Assembly (NCBI GenBank): GCA_947458235.1
Contig: CANGYP010000007.1
Span: forward strand, 1-33,668
Direction of reading: 5' to 3'
From: Alphaproteobacteria bacterium
GTDB taxonomy: Bacteria; Pseudomonadota; Alphaproteobacteria; JAJTHO01; CANGYM01
Length of the DNA stretch: 33,668 nt
Part shown: one piece after another, positions 1-8,029 of the stretch
Numbering within the stretch: the first letter of the stretch is position 1
Layout: the number at the start of each line of letters is the position of its first letter
Translations under genes and position numbers: made by a program
The notes under the pieces: model-generated
The model's database searches: none
What the model was told of the DNA's origin: nothing
The model's input: the letters and a program-made list of their open reading frames with translations, nothing else

Positions 1-486
1 GAAACCAAGGGGATTGAGGTGGGGCATATTTTCACCTTTGGCACGCGTTACAGCGATCCTATGCAGGCCAAAGTGACTTTGGATGACGGCACACAAACCC
101 CTGTGATTATGGGATCCTATGGTCTGGGTGTGGGGCGTTTGGTGGGGGCTATGATTGAGGCCTGTCATGACGACCAAGGCATCATCTGGCCCAAATCCGT
201 GGCCCCTTATCGCTATGCCCTGATCAATCTGGGCGTCAATGATGCGGCGTGTGTGGATGTGTGTGATCGTATCTATACCCAAATGGGCGGTCGCGAGGCT
301 GTTTTGTACGATGACCGTGACGTGGGCATGGGTGTCAAGCTGAAAGATGCGGATTTAATCGGCCTACCCACCCAAATCATCGTGGGGCCCCGTGATTTAA
401 AAGAGGGCGTGGTGCAGATCAAAGATCGGAAAACGGGCGAAAAACGGATGGTGGGGTTGGACACTGTGAACACGATGGCTTGGTGA
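1..486 (+). CDS. proS: Prolyl-tRNA synthetase, C-terminal part (5' truncated by window edge)
   Basis: Frame is open from base 1 (ETKGIEVGHIFTFGTRYSDPMQA...); GHIFTFGTRYS, MGSYGLGVGRLVGAMIE and the C-terminal anticodon-binding domain are typical of bacterial ProRS. Confidence 0.93.
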   Translation, partial: ETKGIEVGHIFTFGTRYSDPMQAKVTLDDGTQTPVIMGSYGLGVGRLVGAMIEACHDDQGIIWPKSVAPYRYALINLGVNDAACVDVCDRIYTQMGGREAVLYDDRDVGMGVKLKDADLIGLPTQIIVGPRDLKEGVVQIKDRKTGEKRMVGLDTVNTMAW

Positions 487-527
487 TAACGCAGGGGCCT
501 ATACCGTCTATCGTGCGTGTTCTTGAA

Positions 528-2354
528 CTACGAAGATTGCAATCCGTCATAGATGCGTCGGGCCAAGGCTTTGCTGATGGTGGGGGCCCGTTCGAGATCC
601 TGCAATGATGCCTTTTTCACCGCATCTGTGCTGCCAAAATAGGACAGCAGAGCCCGCTTGCGGCTGGGACCTACACCAGCGATATCATCCAAAACACTCT
701 CCCGCAGGGATTTTTCGCGGCGTTTGCGGTGACGGGTTATGGCAAAGCGATGGACCTCATCCCGCAGGCGTTGCAGGTCGTACAAAACGGGGTCTCGTGG
801 ATCCAAACTCAAGGGGGGTTTGCTGGGTTGATACAATACCTCTCGTCCCGCGTTGCGATCAGGGCCCTTGGCGATGGCCACCACCGGTACATTCACGGCG
901 TGTTTTTCAAACACCTCTAAAACAGCGCTTAATTGCCCCAATCCTCCATCAATCAGCATCAAATCTGGCAAAGGCTGGTTGCCCGTTAAGCGTCGATGCA
1001 GCATTTGGCGCATCATGGCATAATCATCCCGCGTATCCAAATCCTGTCTGTTCATTTTATAGGTCCGATAGGACGATGGTTCGAACCCATCAGGCCCCAC
1101 CACCACCATAGCCCCCAAAGCGTAGGCCCCCTGTATATGACTGTTATCATACAGTTCAATGCGCTGGGGGGGATGGGGCAAATCAAAAACCTGACCAATG
1201 CGGGCCAGCATATCCTGATGATGGGCCATTTGGGACAAATCACGGGCCAAGGCGGCTTGTGCATTTTTTAAACAGGCCGCCACAATGTTATGTTTTTCCC
1301 CGCGCTTAGGACACACAATGGCCACCGAGTGACCAGCGCACTGATGCAACATGTCTTGCAAAACCTTTTGATCGTTGGGCAGAACAGACACCAAAATCTC
1401 TGACGGTGGCATAACGCCCGTATAAAACTGGGCCAAAAACGCTCCCATCATGGTGGCATCGTCACTATCCTCCCCATGTTTGGGAAAAAAGACACGATTT
1501 CCGTAATGACTGCCCCCGCGAAAGAAAAAAACCTGAATACAGGTTTTGCCCGCCCCCCGTGCCATGGCCAAAATATCCGCATCCCCCAGAGCCGCCGTGT
1601 GGACATTTTGATGTTGTTGAATCCGGCTGAGACTGGCGATACGATCCCGATAAAGGGCAGCCATTTCAAAATCCTGCGCCGCGCTGGCCGCGTACATGGT
1701 TTCTGAGAGTTTTTTTTGAATATCCGCATTTTTGCCCTTTAAAAAGGCCACCGCATCCGACACTTGTTCCGCATAGTCTTCTTTGGACACATACCCCACA
1801 CACGGGGCGGTGCACCGTTTGATCTGATATTGCAAGCAGGGGCGCGTGCGATGGGCAAAGTCATGATCTTGGCAGGACCGCAGCAAAAAGGCTTTTTGCA
1901 AAGCCTCCAACGTCTGATCCACCGCACCCGCCGATCCAAAAGGGCCAAAATAATGCCCCAATCGGGACCGCGCCCCGCGATGTTTCCCCATGGCGGGATA
2001 GGCGTGATCGGTGGGGATAAAGATATACGGATAGGCCTTATCATCTCGCAGCAAAATGTTATAGCGGGGCTTGAGTTTTTTAATCAGATTGCTTTCTAGC
2101 AGCAAAGCCTCTTGCTCGCTGTCGGTAACCACAAACACCATGGACCGCGTCAGGGCCACCATGCGTTGCAGACGGATGGGCAAAGCCTCGGGCCGCGTAT
2201 AGGCCACAACCCGTTTTTTCAGGGATTTGGCCTTTCCCACATACAGAACCGTTTCATCCTCTGCCAGCATCCGGTAAACACCAGGGGCCTCGGGCAAGGA
2301 GGCCATATGGGTTTTAATGACTTCAACACCAGTTTTTAAGGGAGCGTCTGTCAT
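528..2354 (-). CDS. uvrC: Excinuclease ABC subunit C
   Basis: GIY-YIG N-terminus (PGVYRMLAEDETVLYVGKAKSLKKRV), UVR motif, UvrC C-terminal HhH (DDIAGVGPSRKRALLSYFGS); start chosen at MTDAPLKTG rather than the longer ORF start at 2402. Confidence 0.95.
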   Translation of the reverse strand: MTDAPLKTGVEVIKTHMASLPEAPGVYRMLAEDETVLYVGKAKSLKKRVVAYTRPEALPIRLQRMVALTRSMVFVVTDSEQEALLLESNLIKKLKPRYNILLRDDKAYPYIFIPTDHAYPAMGKHRGARSRLGHYFGPFGSAGAVDQTLEALQKAFLLRSCQDHDFAHRTRPCLQYQIKRCTAPCVGYVSKEDYAEQVSDAVAFLKGKNADIQKKLSETMYAASAAQDFEMAALYRDRIASLSRIQQHQNVHTAALGDADILAMARGAGKTCIQVFFFRGGSHYGNRVFFPKHGEDSDDATMMGAFLAQFYTGVMPPSEILVSVLPNDQKVLQDMLHQCAGHSVAIVCPKRGEKHNIVAACLKNAQAALARDLSQMAHHQDMLARIGQVFDLPHPPQRIELYDNSHIQGAYALGAMVVVGPDGFEPSSYRTYKMNRQDLDTRDDYAMMRQMLHRRLTGNQPLPDLMLIDGGLGQLSAVLEVFEKHAVNVPVVAIAKGPDRNAGREVLYQPSKPPLSLDPRDPVLYDLQRLRDEVHRFAITRHRKRREKSLRESVLDDIAGVGPSRKRALLSYFGSTDAVKKASLQDLERAPTISKALARRIYDGLQSS

Positions 2355-2370
2355 CCTGCCGCCTTTCCCA

Positions 2371-2988
2371 TCAAACGCGTGCCACCTGTCGCAGGGCTGC
2401 ACGAATCAAATCCTGCGTGCTGGCCGCGACCGCAGGATTTTCGTTTTGCGCCCGCTCGCACAGGCCGTACGCTTCGGCGCGGCTATAACCCAACTGTTCC
2501 AACGCCAAAACAGCGTCTTGCTCTCTCTGGTGCTGCTCGGACACGGCACTGCCTGCACTGGGGGTGGAGGAAACCAGCACAGCCCCCTTAGCCACAACAT
2601 CTTTCAGCTCGGTAACAATCCGCGCTGCCAGTTTGGGCCCCACACCATCCGCGCGAGTCAGGGTGCGTTGATCTTGCACTTGGACAATTCTTTGCAAATC
2701 CTCGGGCGTGAAGGCCGACAAAAGCGCAAGGGCAATTTTTTTTCCAACACCCTGCACACGGCTGAGACAATGAAACCACGTTTGTTGCTGGGTGTTTTCA
2801 AACCCAAAGAGGCTAACACCATCCTCGCGCACCACATAATCCGTCAGTAAAAAAATATCTTGTTGTCCCACAGATAATTTTGACAACACTGGGGATGGAC
2901 AAAACACACGGTAACCCACACCGGAAACATCCATCACCACGTTATCCTCGGATAGGGTATGAACGCGTCCTTTTAAATGGGCAATCAT
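2371..2988 (-). CDS. ruvA: Holliday junction DNA helicase subunit RuvA
   Basis: MIAHLKGRVHTLSEDNVVMDVSGVGYRVFCP..., HhH RVQGVGKKIALALLSAF and DGVGPKLAARIVTELKD; start at MIAHLKG rather than the ORF start at 3066. Confidence 0.93.
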   Translation of the reverse strand: MIAHLKGRVHTLSEDNVVMDVSGVGYRVFCPSPVLSKLSVGQQDIFLLTDYVVREDGVSLFGFENTQQQTWFHCLSRVQGVGKKIALALLSAFTPEDLQRIVQVQDQRTLTRADGVGPKLAARIVTELKDVVAKGAVLVSSTPSAGSAVSEQHQREQDAVLALEQLGYSRAEAYGLCERAQNENPAVAASTQDLIRAALRQVARV

Positions 2989-3031
2989 GGGGAAAATCCT
3001 GTTTGATGGTAAAGGACTTTTGTACCATTTC

Positions 3032-3047
3032 TGGCACACCTTTTGCA
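3032..3047 (+). promoter_or_regulatory. Putative sigma-54 (-24/-12) promoter upstream of FliS-like gene
   Basis: tTGGCAC-ACCTT-TTGCA matches TGGCAC-N5-TTGCA with correct GG-N10-GC spacing; 37 nt upstream of the ATG at 3085. Confidence 0.7.
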
Positions 3048-3084
3048 AACATTGTGGCAAGACCAAAGTGCTTAAGGATTGATC

Positions 3085-3411
3085 ATGTACTCTTATAAAC
3101 CCCTAGACACCCTGAAAACATCCGATGTCATCACCATGTTTGATGATGTTTTGGATTCTTTGAAAAAAGCCCTGTATTACGGCTCTGTATCCAATACGCG
3201 GCAATTTTTTTACACTATCAGCCTTGCCAAGGGAGCCCTGATCAGTTTGTCCGAAAGCATCGATCAAAGCGATCACGTGGCCAAAAATCTGTATAACCTG
3301 TTGCATTTTATCTTGTACACTTTGGAAGACATTGACAGTCACGAAGATATCGTCGCCCTGCAGGATGCGCTGGATATCTTGGCACCGCTGCGGGACGCCT
3401 TGGCTGCCTAA
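3085..3411 (+). CDS. FliS-like flagellar export chaperone (putative)
   Basis: ~108 aa all-helical protein, pattern VITMFDDVLDSLKKALYYGSVSNTRQFFYTISLAKGALISLSESIDQSDHVAKNLYNLLHFILYTL resembles FliS; preceded by a sigma-54-type promoter. Confidence 0.6.
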   Translation: MYSYKPLDTLKTSDVITMFDDVLDSLKKALYYGSVSNTRQFFYTISLAKGALISLSESIDQSDHVAKNLYNLLHFILYTLEDIDSHEDIVALQDALDILAPLRDALAA

Positions 3412-3479
3412 GCCTCTGTTAAGGTTTTGTTGACTGTTTTCTGTGTATCATTTTGGCTTGGGTGTTTTGGGTCTTTTCC

Positions 3480-3770
3480 ATGACGATGTACGCAGATCTC
3501 ATGAGGTCGTTTTTTACAGACGGCACGCAGGCCGTGACCGTACCCTCGCTGGTGGATTTTTTGTCCTATAAAAAAAATCAGAAGAAAAAAAAAATACATG
3601 ACAGGGATGATCAAAAAACCCTTTCAGATCTTATGAAAAGCATCCGCTTTGTTGCGCATCCATCCCCAAAACCCAAAAACACGCAGGGAATTTTAGAGGC
3701 CCTGCATCAGGAATGCGATCATCAAAATACCCTAACCGCCCGTTTTTTGTACCATTTGCGCGATGTGTAG
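3480..3770 (+). CDS. Hypothetical protein with internal poly-A tracts
   Basis: ORF MTMYADLMRSFFTDGTQAV...KKNQKKKKIH... downstream of the FliS-like gene, same strand; A8 (3570-3577) and A10 (3585-3594) in the coding sequence. Confidence 0.5.
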   Translation: MTMYADLMRSFFTDGTQAVTVPSLVDFLSYKKNQKKKKIHDRDDQKTLSDLMKSIRFVAHPSPKPKNTQGILEALHQECDHQNTLTARFLYHLRDV

Positions 3771-3791
3771 GGTTGTGATAATCTGTGGGGT

Positions 3792-4469
3792 ATGCGCGTC
3801 ACCAGCCCTTTATTTAACCCCTTTCCCCATGTTGTGCATGGCTTTGGTGGCAGAGATACCTCTGCTGAGGCTATGGCCAACCATCATGGCCTCGGATCCC
3901 TTGTGCTTTTGGATCAAATTCATGGGGATGTGATTCATTCTATTGATGCTCCGCCCTCTGAACGTCCCAAGGGGGATGGGTGGATCACCGCCGCCCCCCA
4001 CATCGGGCTGGGGATCAAAACAGCCGATTGTGGATGTGTTTTGTTTTATGCGGAGGATACGGGCCGCATCGGGGCCGTTCATTCTGGATGGCCGGGCGTT
4101 TATCACAACATTGTGGGGCGCTGCGTGGAGGCCATGACCCAAAATCCCGCCTACCTGTATGCTGTTTTGGGGCCTTGTATTCGGCAGGAAAGTTATCAAG
4201 TCGATGATGCCTTTCGGCAACGGTTTTTGGAGCGTCATCCCGCCGCAAACGTTTTTTTTCAACCCGATCCATCCCACGAAAACCGTTTTTTGTTTGATAT
4301 GTCTGGCATGATTTTGGGGCAACTCAGGGATATTGGTGTGGTTCATGTCCACGATGTGGGCATCAATACCTATACCCATCCTGATTTTTACAGCCACCGG
4401 CGGGCCACCCATGCTGGCACGGCGGACGCCGAAGGCCGCCAGATTTCTTTCATTGCCCTGACATCCTAA
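3792..4469 (+). CDS. pgeF: Laccase-domain (YfiH/PgeF) purine nucleoside phosphorylase / peptidoglycan editing factor family
   Basis: HGFGGRDTS..., [43 protein letters not shown] motifs of the DUF152/laccase family. Confidence 0.88.
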   Translation: MRVTSPLFNPFPHVVHGFGGRDTSAEAMANHHGLGSLVLLDQIHGDVIHSIDAPPSERPKGDGWITAAPHIGLGIKTADCGCVLFYAEDTGRIGAVHSGWPGVYHNIVGRCVEAMTQNPAYLYAVLGPCIRQESYQVDDAFRQRFLERHPAANVFFQPDPSHENRFLFDMSGMILGQLRDIGVVHVHDVGINTYTHPDFYSHRRATHAGTADAEGRQISFIALTS

Positions 4470-4483
4470 CAGAAAGCATCATC

Positions 4484-5077
4484 ATGACACCCCGCACCGC
4501 CACGCTGGAACGCATCACCCACGAAACCAAAATTCAGGTGACGTTAACACTGGATGGTACGGGGCAGCGGACGATCAAAACTGGCATTGGGTTTTTGGAT
4601 CATATGTTGGATCAACTGGTCAAACACAGCCAAATGGACCTGATTTGCCTAGCCGAGGGAGATTTGCACATCGATGCGCACCATACCGTAGAGGACACGG
4701 GATGGGCCATTGGATCGGCCTTAAAACAGGCTTTGGGGGATAAACGGGGCATTCAGCGGTATGGCCATGCCTATGTGCCCATGGATGAAACCCTGACCCG
4801 CGTGGCTTTGGATTTGTCGGGGCGTCCGTTTTTGGTTTGGCATTTGGAGTTTTCCCAACCACGACTGGGGGAGATGGACACCGAGCTGTTTCGGGAGTGG
4901 TTTCAGGCCTTCGCCATGGCCTCTGGCACAACCCTGCACGTTGAAACCCTATACGGTATCAACAATCATCACAAAATTGAATCAACGTATAAGGCTTTGG
5001 CCTTGGCTCTGAAAAAAGCTTTTGAGCGGGATCCTGTCCGTTTGCATGATCTGCCTTCCACGAAGGGGGCGTTATGA
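4484..5077 (+). CDS. hisB: Imidazoleglycerol-phosphate dehydratase
   Basis: [59 protein letters not shown]. Confidence 0.96.
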   Translation: MTPRTATLERITHETKIQVTLTLDGTGQRTIKTGIGFLDHMLDQLVKHSQMDLICLAEGDLHIDAHHTVEDTGWAIGSALKQALGDKRGIQRYGHAYVPMDETLTRVALDLSGRPFLVWHLEFSQPRLGEMDTELFREWFQAFAMASGTTLHVETLYGINNHHKIESTYKALALALKKAFERDPVRLHDLPSTKGAL

Positions 5078-5454
5078 TGAATTTAAAAGATTTTTTTGAT
5101 GATTACGAGTTCCATGACAGCCCGCTTGATGATATTGTGTTTGACAAACAAACAGAGCAACTGTCTCTTTCCATTGACTTATGTCTTTTCAACCAAAAAG
5201 GATATCAACAAGGGGGCCCTGAAAACCAAAAGGGAACACTCGTCTTTTCCCAAGTTAAACAATTCATTGCCGATCCTGACATAGACATCATTGATTGGAA
5301 GACACAAGATGGTGAGATTCTTGACGCTCGCCTTGACGATAAGGGGATGATTGTCATCCTTTTTAGTGTTTCTAACTATTCATTAAAACATGAAACCGTC
5401 TATGAAATTACATGCTCTGCTCAAAAAGCAACATGGAGACCTTCGGAAAGTTAA
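5074..5454 (+). CDS. Hypothetical protein (FHDS motif; function unknown)
   Basis: ATGA start/stop overlap with hisB; lower GC than hisB; no family recognised with confidence. Confidence 0.6.
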   Translation: MMNLKDFFDDYEFHDSPLDDIVFDKQTEQLSLSIDLCLFNQKGYQQGGPENQKGTLVFSQVKQFIADPDIDIIDWKTQDGEILDARLDDKGMIVILFSVSNYSLKHETVYEITCSAQKATWRPSES

Positions 5455-5460
5455 AAGAAA

Positions 5461-5477
5461 CCCCGATAACATCGGGG
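5461..5477. terminator. Bidirectional hairpin terminator between convergent genes
   Basis: CCCCGAT-AAC-ATCGGGG; on the minus strand followed by TTTCTTTT. Confidence 0.75.
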
Positions 5478-5503
5478 CGTCAATCTAGCCATAAAAACAA
5501 CGT

Positions 5504-5791
5504 CTAGGCATGAAAAGAAACCATCTGGGCCGCCTTGCGCTTGCCCACATTGCGAGACAACACCAACGATGTTTCCAACAAAGAAGACACCACAAAGGTC
5601 CGCACCGCCGAGGTAAAGCCCCCCTCTGTTTGCATATCCGCCACTTCGCTGCAAATGTCATTGATGTGACAGGACCTGCTTTTGCAAATGTAATCCAAGG
5701 CCTGCCATAATGTCGGCTCCAGACGAATGCTGGTGCGGTGTCCGTTCACCACAACGTTGCGACAGACCAGAGAACTTTTGTGTTGTGACAT
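5504..5791 (-). CDS. Ribbon-helix-helix domain protein
   Basis: VVVNGHRTSIRLEPTLWQALDYICKSRSCHINDICSEV resembles the alphaproteobacterial RHH_4-type family; start chosen at MSQHKSS. Confidence 0.75.
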   Translation of the reverse strand: MSQHKSSLVCRNVVVNGHRTSIRLEPTLWQALDYICKSRSCHINDICSEVADMQTEGGFTSAVRTFVVSSLLETSLVLSRNVGKRKAAQMVSFHA

Positions 5792-5803
5792 GGAAAACCT
5801 CAT

Positions 5804-5864
5804 GCAATCATAGGATGTTTTTTCTATAAAACACACCATGGTATAAAGAGCAACCATAGGATGT
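5804..5864 (-). promoter_or_regulatory. Paired 15-bp direct repeats upstream of RHH gene (candidate operator)
   Basis: gcaaTcataggatgt (5804-5818) and gcaaCcataggatgt (5850-5864), 14/15 identical, 46 bp apart, with a TATAAA-like box between them. Confidence 0.4.
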
Positions 5865-5881
5865 GTTTTTCGAGTGCAATT

Positions 5882-6628
5882 CTACCCAATGTTGTATTTT
5901 GCCCACACAATGAACTCTTGGTTGCCTTCGGGGCCGCGGATGGGGCTGGCGACGATGTTCATGGGGGTCCAATCCTGATGCCGCAACCACGCCATCACGC
6001 CGTTGCACACGTCTAGGTGGATTTGGGGATCGGACACCACGCCTTTGGTGCCAATGTCGTGTTGGGCGGCCTCGAACTGGGGTTTTACCAGCGCCAGCAG
6101 CGTGGCCCCAGAGCGAGCCAAGGTCAACGGTGCCGCCAAAACCTTGCGCAGGCCGATAAAACTGGCATCACAGACAATCACATCCAGCGGCTCAGGGATT
6201 TGCTGGTGAGTCAGGGTGCGGGCGTTGGTTTTTTCATACACCACCACGCGGGGATCTTGGCGCAACCGTTGATCCAACTGGCCATACCCTACATCCACGG
6301 CATATACCCGCGCCGCTCCATAAAACAACAAAACATCGGTAAATCCACCCGTTGAGGCCCCCACATCCAGCGCCACCACCCCCCCAAGGTCCACCCCAAA
6401 GGTTTTCACCGCATGATCCAATTTTTTGCCCCCCCTAGAGACCCACGTTTTTTCTTCGGGGTCTTTGCAGGTTAAGTGGGCGTTTTGATCCACCAGACTG
6501 GCGGGCTTGGACAGGGGCAGCCCTTGACAAAACACCAATCCAGCGGCAATTTTACTCTGCGCCTCTGTGCGGGAAGCCGCCAAACCCATGGCCACCAAAC
6601 GCTGATCCGCCCGTATTTTTTGGGACAT
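5882..6628 (-). CDS. tlyA: TlyA family rRNA 2'-O-methyltransferase / hemolysin-like
   Basis: S4 domain N-terminus (KIRADQRLVAMGLAASRTEAQSKIAAGLV), WVSRGGKKLDHAVKTFGVDL, ALDVGASTGGFTDVLL, LVKPQFE. Confidence 0.93.
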   Translation of the reverse strand: MSQKIRADQRLVAMGLAASRTEAQSKIAAGLVFCQGLPLSKPASLVDQNAHLTCKDPEEKTWVSRGGKKLDHAVKTFGVDLGGVVALDVGASTGGFTDVLLFYGAARVYAVDVGYGQLDQRLRQDPRVVVYEKTNARTLTHQQIPEPLDVIVCDASFIGLRKVLAAPLTLARSGATLLALVKPQFEAAQHDIGTKGVVSDPQIHLDVCNGVMAWLRHQDWTPMNIVASPIRGPEGNQEFIVWAKYNIG

Positions 6629-6679
6629 GCAAAGGCCTTTTATGAAACGATACGATGGTTATTAAAGGAATATGGTGCA

Positions 6680-7192
6680 ATGCTCAAGAACCCCTGTTCG
6701 CTTTCTGCCCCCTATACCCACATCGCGTTTCACAATCATATCTTTCCCTGCACGGTGGGGCGCGGCGGCATAACGGCGCACAAGCGGGAAGGAGACGGTG
6801 CCACCCCCATGGGGATCGTTCCCTTTCGGGCTGTTTATTATCGGCCAGATCGGGAAAATCGCCCCATAACGCCCTTGCCCGTTTTTGCCATCACCCTGAA
6901 CACAGGGTGGTGTGATGATGCCAAGGCCCCCGCCTATAACCGCCCTGTTGTCTTGCCCACACCCTACGGGGCAGAGGCTTTGTGGCGGGCGGATGCCTGC
7001 TATGACCTGATGATCGTCATGGGGCACAATGATGCACCAGCCCATCCCCACGCTGGCAGTGCATTATTTGTCCATCTGCCCCACAGCGATGGACGGGCTA
7101 CGGCGGGGTGTGTCGCCATGCAGCGCATCGCTTTGCTGACGTTGCTAAAGGAAGGATGCGAGGGCATTGTGATCACAGAGGGCATAGCCTAG
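6680..7192 (+). CDS. L,D-transpeptidase family protein (YkuD-like)
   Basis: GRGGITAHKREGDGATPMGIVPF ... MGHNDAPAHPHAGSALFVHL ... ATAGCVAM: catalytic HxxG/SxGC-like signature; ATG at 6680 with upstream AAGGA. Confidence 0.82.
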   Translation: MLKNPCSLSAPYTHIAFHNHIFPCTVGRGGITAHKREGDGATPMGIVPFRAVYYRPDRENRPITPLPVFAITLNTGWCDDAKAPAYNRPVVLPTPYGAEALWRADACYDLMIVMGHNDAPAHPHAGSALFVHLPHSDGRATAGCVAMQRIALLTLLKEGCEGIVITEGIA

Positions 7193-7298
7193 ACCCAAGC
7201 CCTATCCATCCAAACGTGTCCATAGGGCTGTTGGCATGGGCATTCAAACCCTCGCGCCATCCCAAATCATCCCTAAAAAAAAAGCGTACTGTGACAAG

Positions 7299-7323
7299 CA
7301 TCACATCACATCACATCACATCA
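7299..7323. repeat. 5-bp VNTR (CATCA)x5
   Basis: Direct reading: catcacatcacatcacatcacatca. Confidence 0.95.
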
Positions 7324-7327
7324 CATT

Positions 7328-7364
7328 ATATTGCGTAGGTCTTCATTGAAGACCTACGCAATAT
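7328..7364. repeat. Near-perfect 37-bp palindrome (18-bp arms, 1-nt centre)
   Basis: ATATTGCGTAGGTCTTCA-T-TGAAGACCTACGCAATAT; arms exactly complementary. Confidence 0.95.
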
Positions 7365-7380
7365 TAGGAATGGATTGACT

Positions 7381-7872
7381 ATGAAAAACCTACCAGATTT
7401 TTTTTATGTTCTTTTTGGCAAGATAGATCCTTGTTATTCTCCCAAGACGGATAATGCAAAACACCTTATCGAAACTTTTAGAACAGATGCCCAACGCGTG
7501 GTCATGCAAACAGATCCAGATGCTCTTGGTTTTCAGAGGCGCCAGACTATTTTGGTACAATCTCCAGGTGCCATTCCATCGGCAGTTATCTATCCAAAGG
7601 CAAAAAGCATAGCGAAAGCCTGTGTTCAGGGATATCTTTCAGGGAATGCAGAGGGTGCCCAAAGCAACCTTTGTACACTCTTGGACTACCTCATACAAGC
7701 CCCTAAACAAAAGGGATTTGCCCCAACGAAGCCATTTCTGGTGCCTGAAGAGATACAAGACTTGGTTTTAGTTGGTTTTTGCATAACCCCGCAGACTAAG
7801 GCAGGCGATACGGCTCAAATACCTTTGGTGGTTTTGTATACTTCAGGTGTGGCCCCGCTTTGGCGGGAGTGA
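7381..7872 (+). CDS. Orphan hypothetical protein
   Basis: 163-aa ORF MKNLPDFFYVLFGKIDPCYS...; no recognised family; composition differs from neighbours; 3' end lies in a repeat remnant. Confidence 0.5.
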   Translation: MKNLPDFFYVLFGKIDPCYSPKTDNAKHLIETFRTDAQRVVMQTDPDALGFQRRQTILVQSPGAIPSAVIYPKAKSIAKACVQGYLSGNAEGAQSNLCTLLDYLIQAPKQKGFAPTKPFLVPEEIQDLVLVGFCITPQTKAGDTAQIPLVVLYTSGVAPLWRE

Positions 7873-7896
7873 CACATTGAGGGTTTTCAGATGTGC
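7854..7896. repeat. Degenerate half-copy of the dispersed palindromic element at 25047-25157
   Basis: 43 nt aligning without gaps to 25113-25155 with 38/43 identities by eye. Confidence 0.8.
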
Positions 7897-7918
7897 TGCT
7901 CTGAAACATGTCTCAGAT

Positions 7919-7942
7919 GTGGGTGGACTTATACCCACCCAC
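7919..7942. other. Hairpin in sucD / orphan ORF convergent intergenic region (possible terminator)
   Basis: GTGGGTGG-ACTTATAC-CCACCCAC, 8-bp perfect stem; no clear T-tract. Confidence 0.4.
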
Positions 7943-8029
7943 TTAGACCATTAAGCCCCCTCTAGCCGTACAGTGTTGGCTGGGGGGGATTTTTCACAAG
8001 CGGGGGTACTGTCTTGACCGTCCTCTGGC

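Noticed and set aside
1079-1092. GGTTCGAACCC, tRNA T-arm-like
   Set aside because: Lies inside uvrC; no cloverleaf or acceptor stem around it.
3810-4412. 200-aa ORF antisense to pgeF
   Set aside because: Shadow ORF of a well-supported laccase-domain gene; composition and repeats not protein-like.
5792-5857. Longer start for the RHH protein (MVALYTMVCFIEKTSYDCMRF...)
   Set aside because: Extension would cover the putative promoter and direct repeats; the internal Met start fits the family better.
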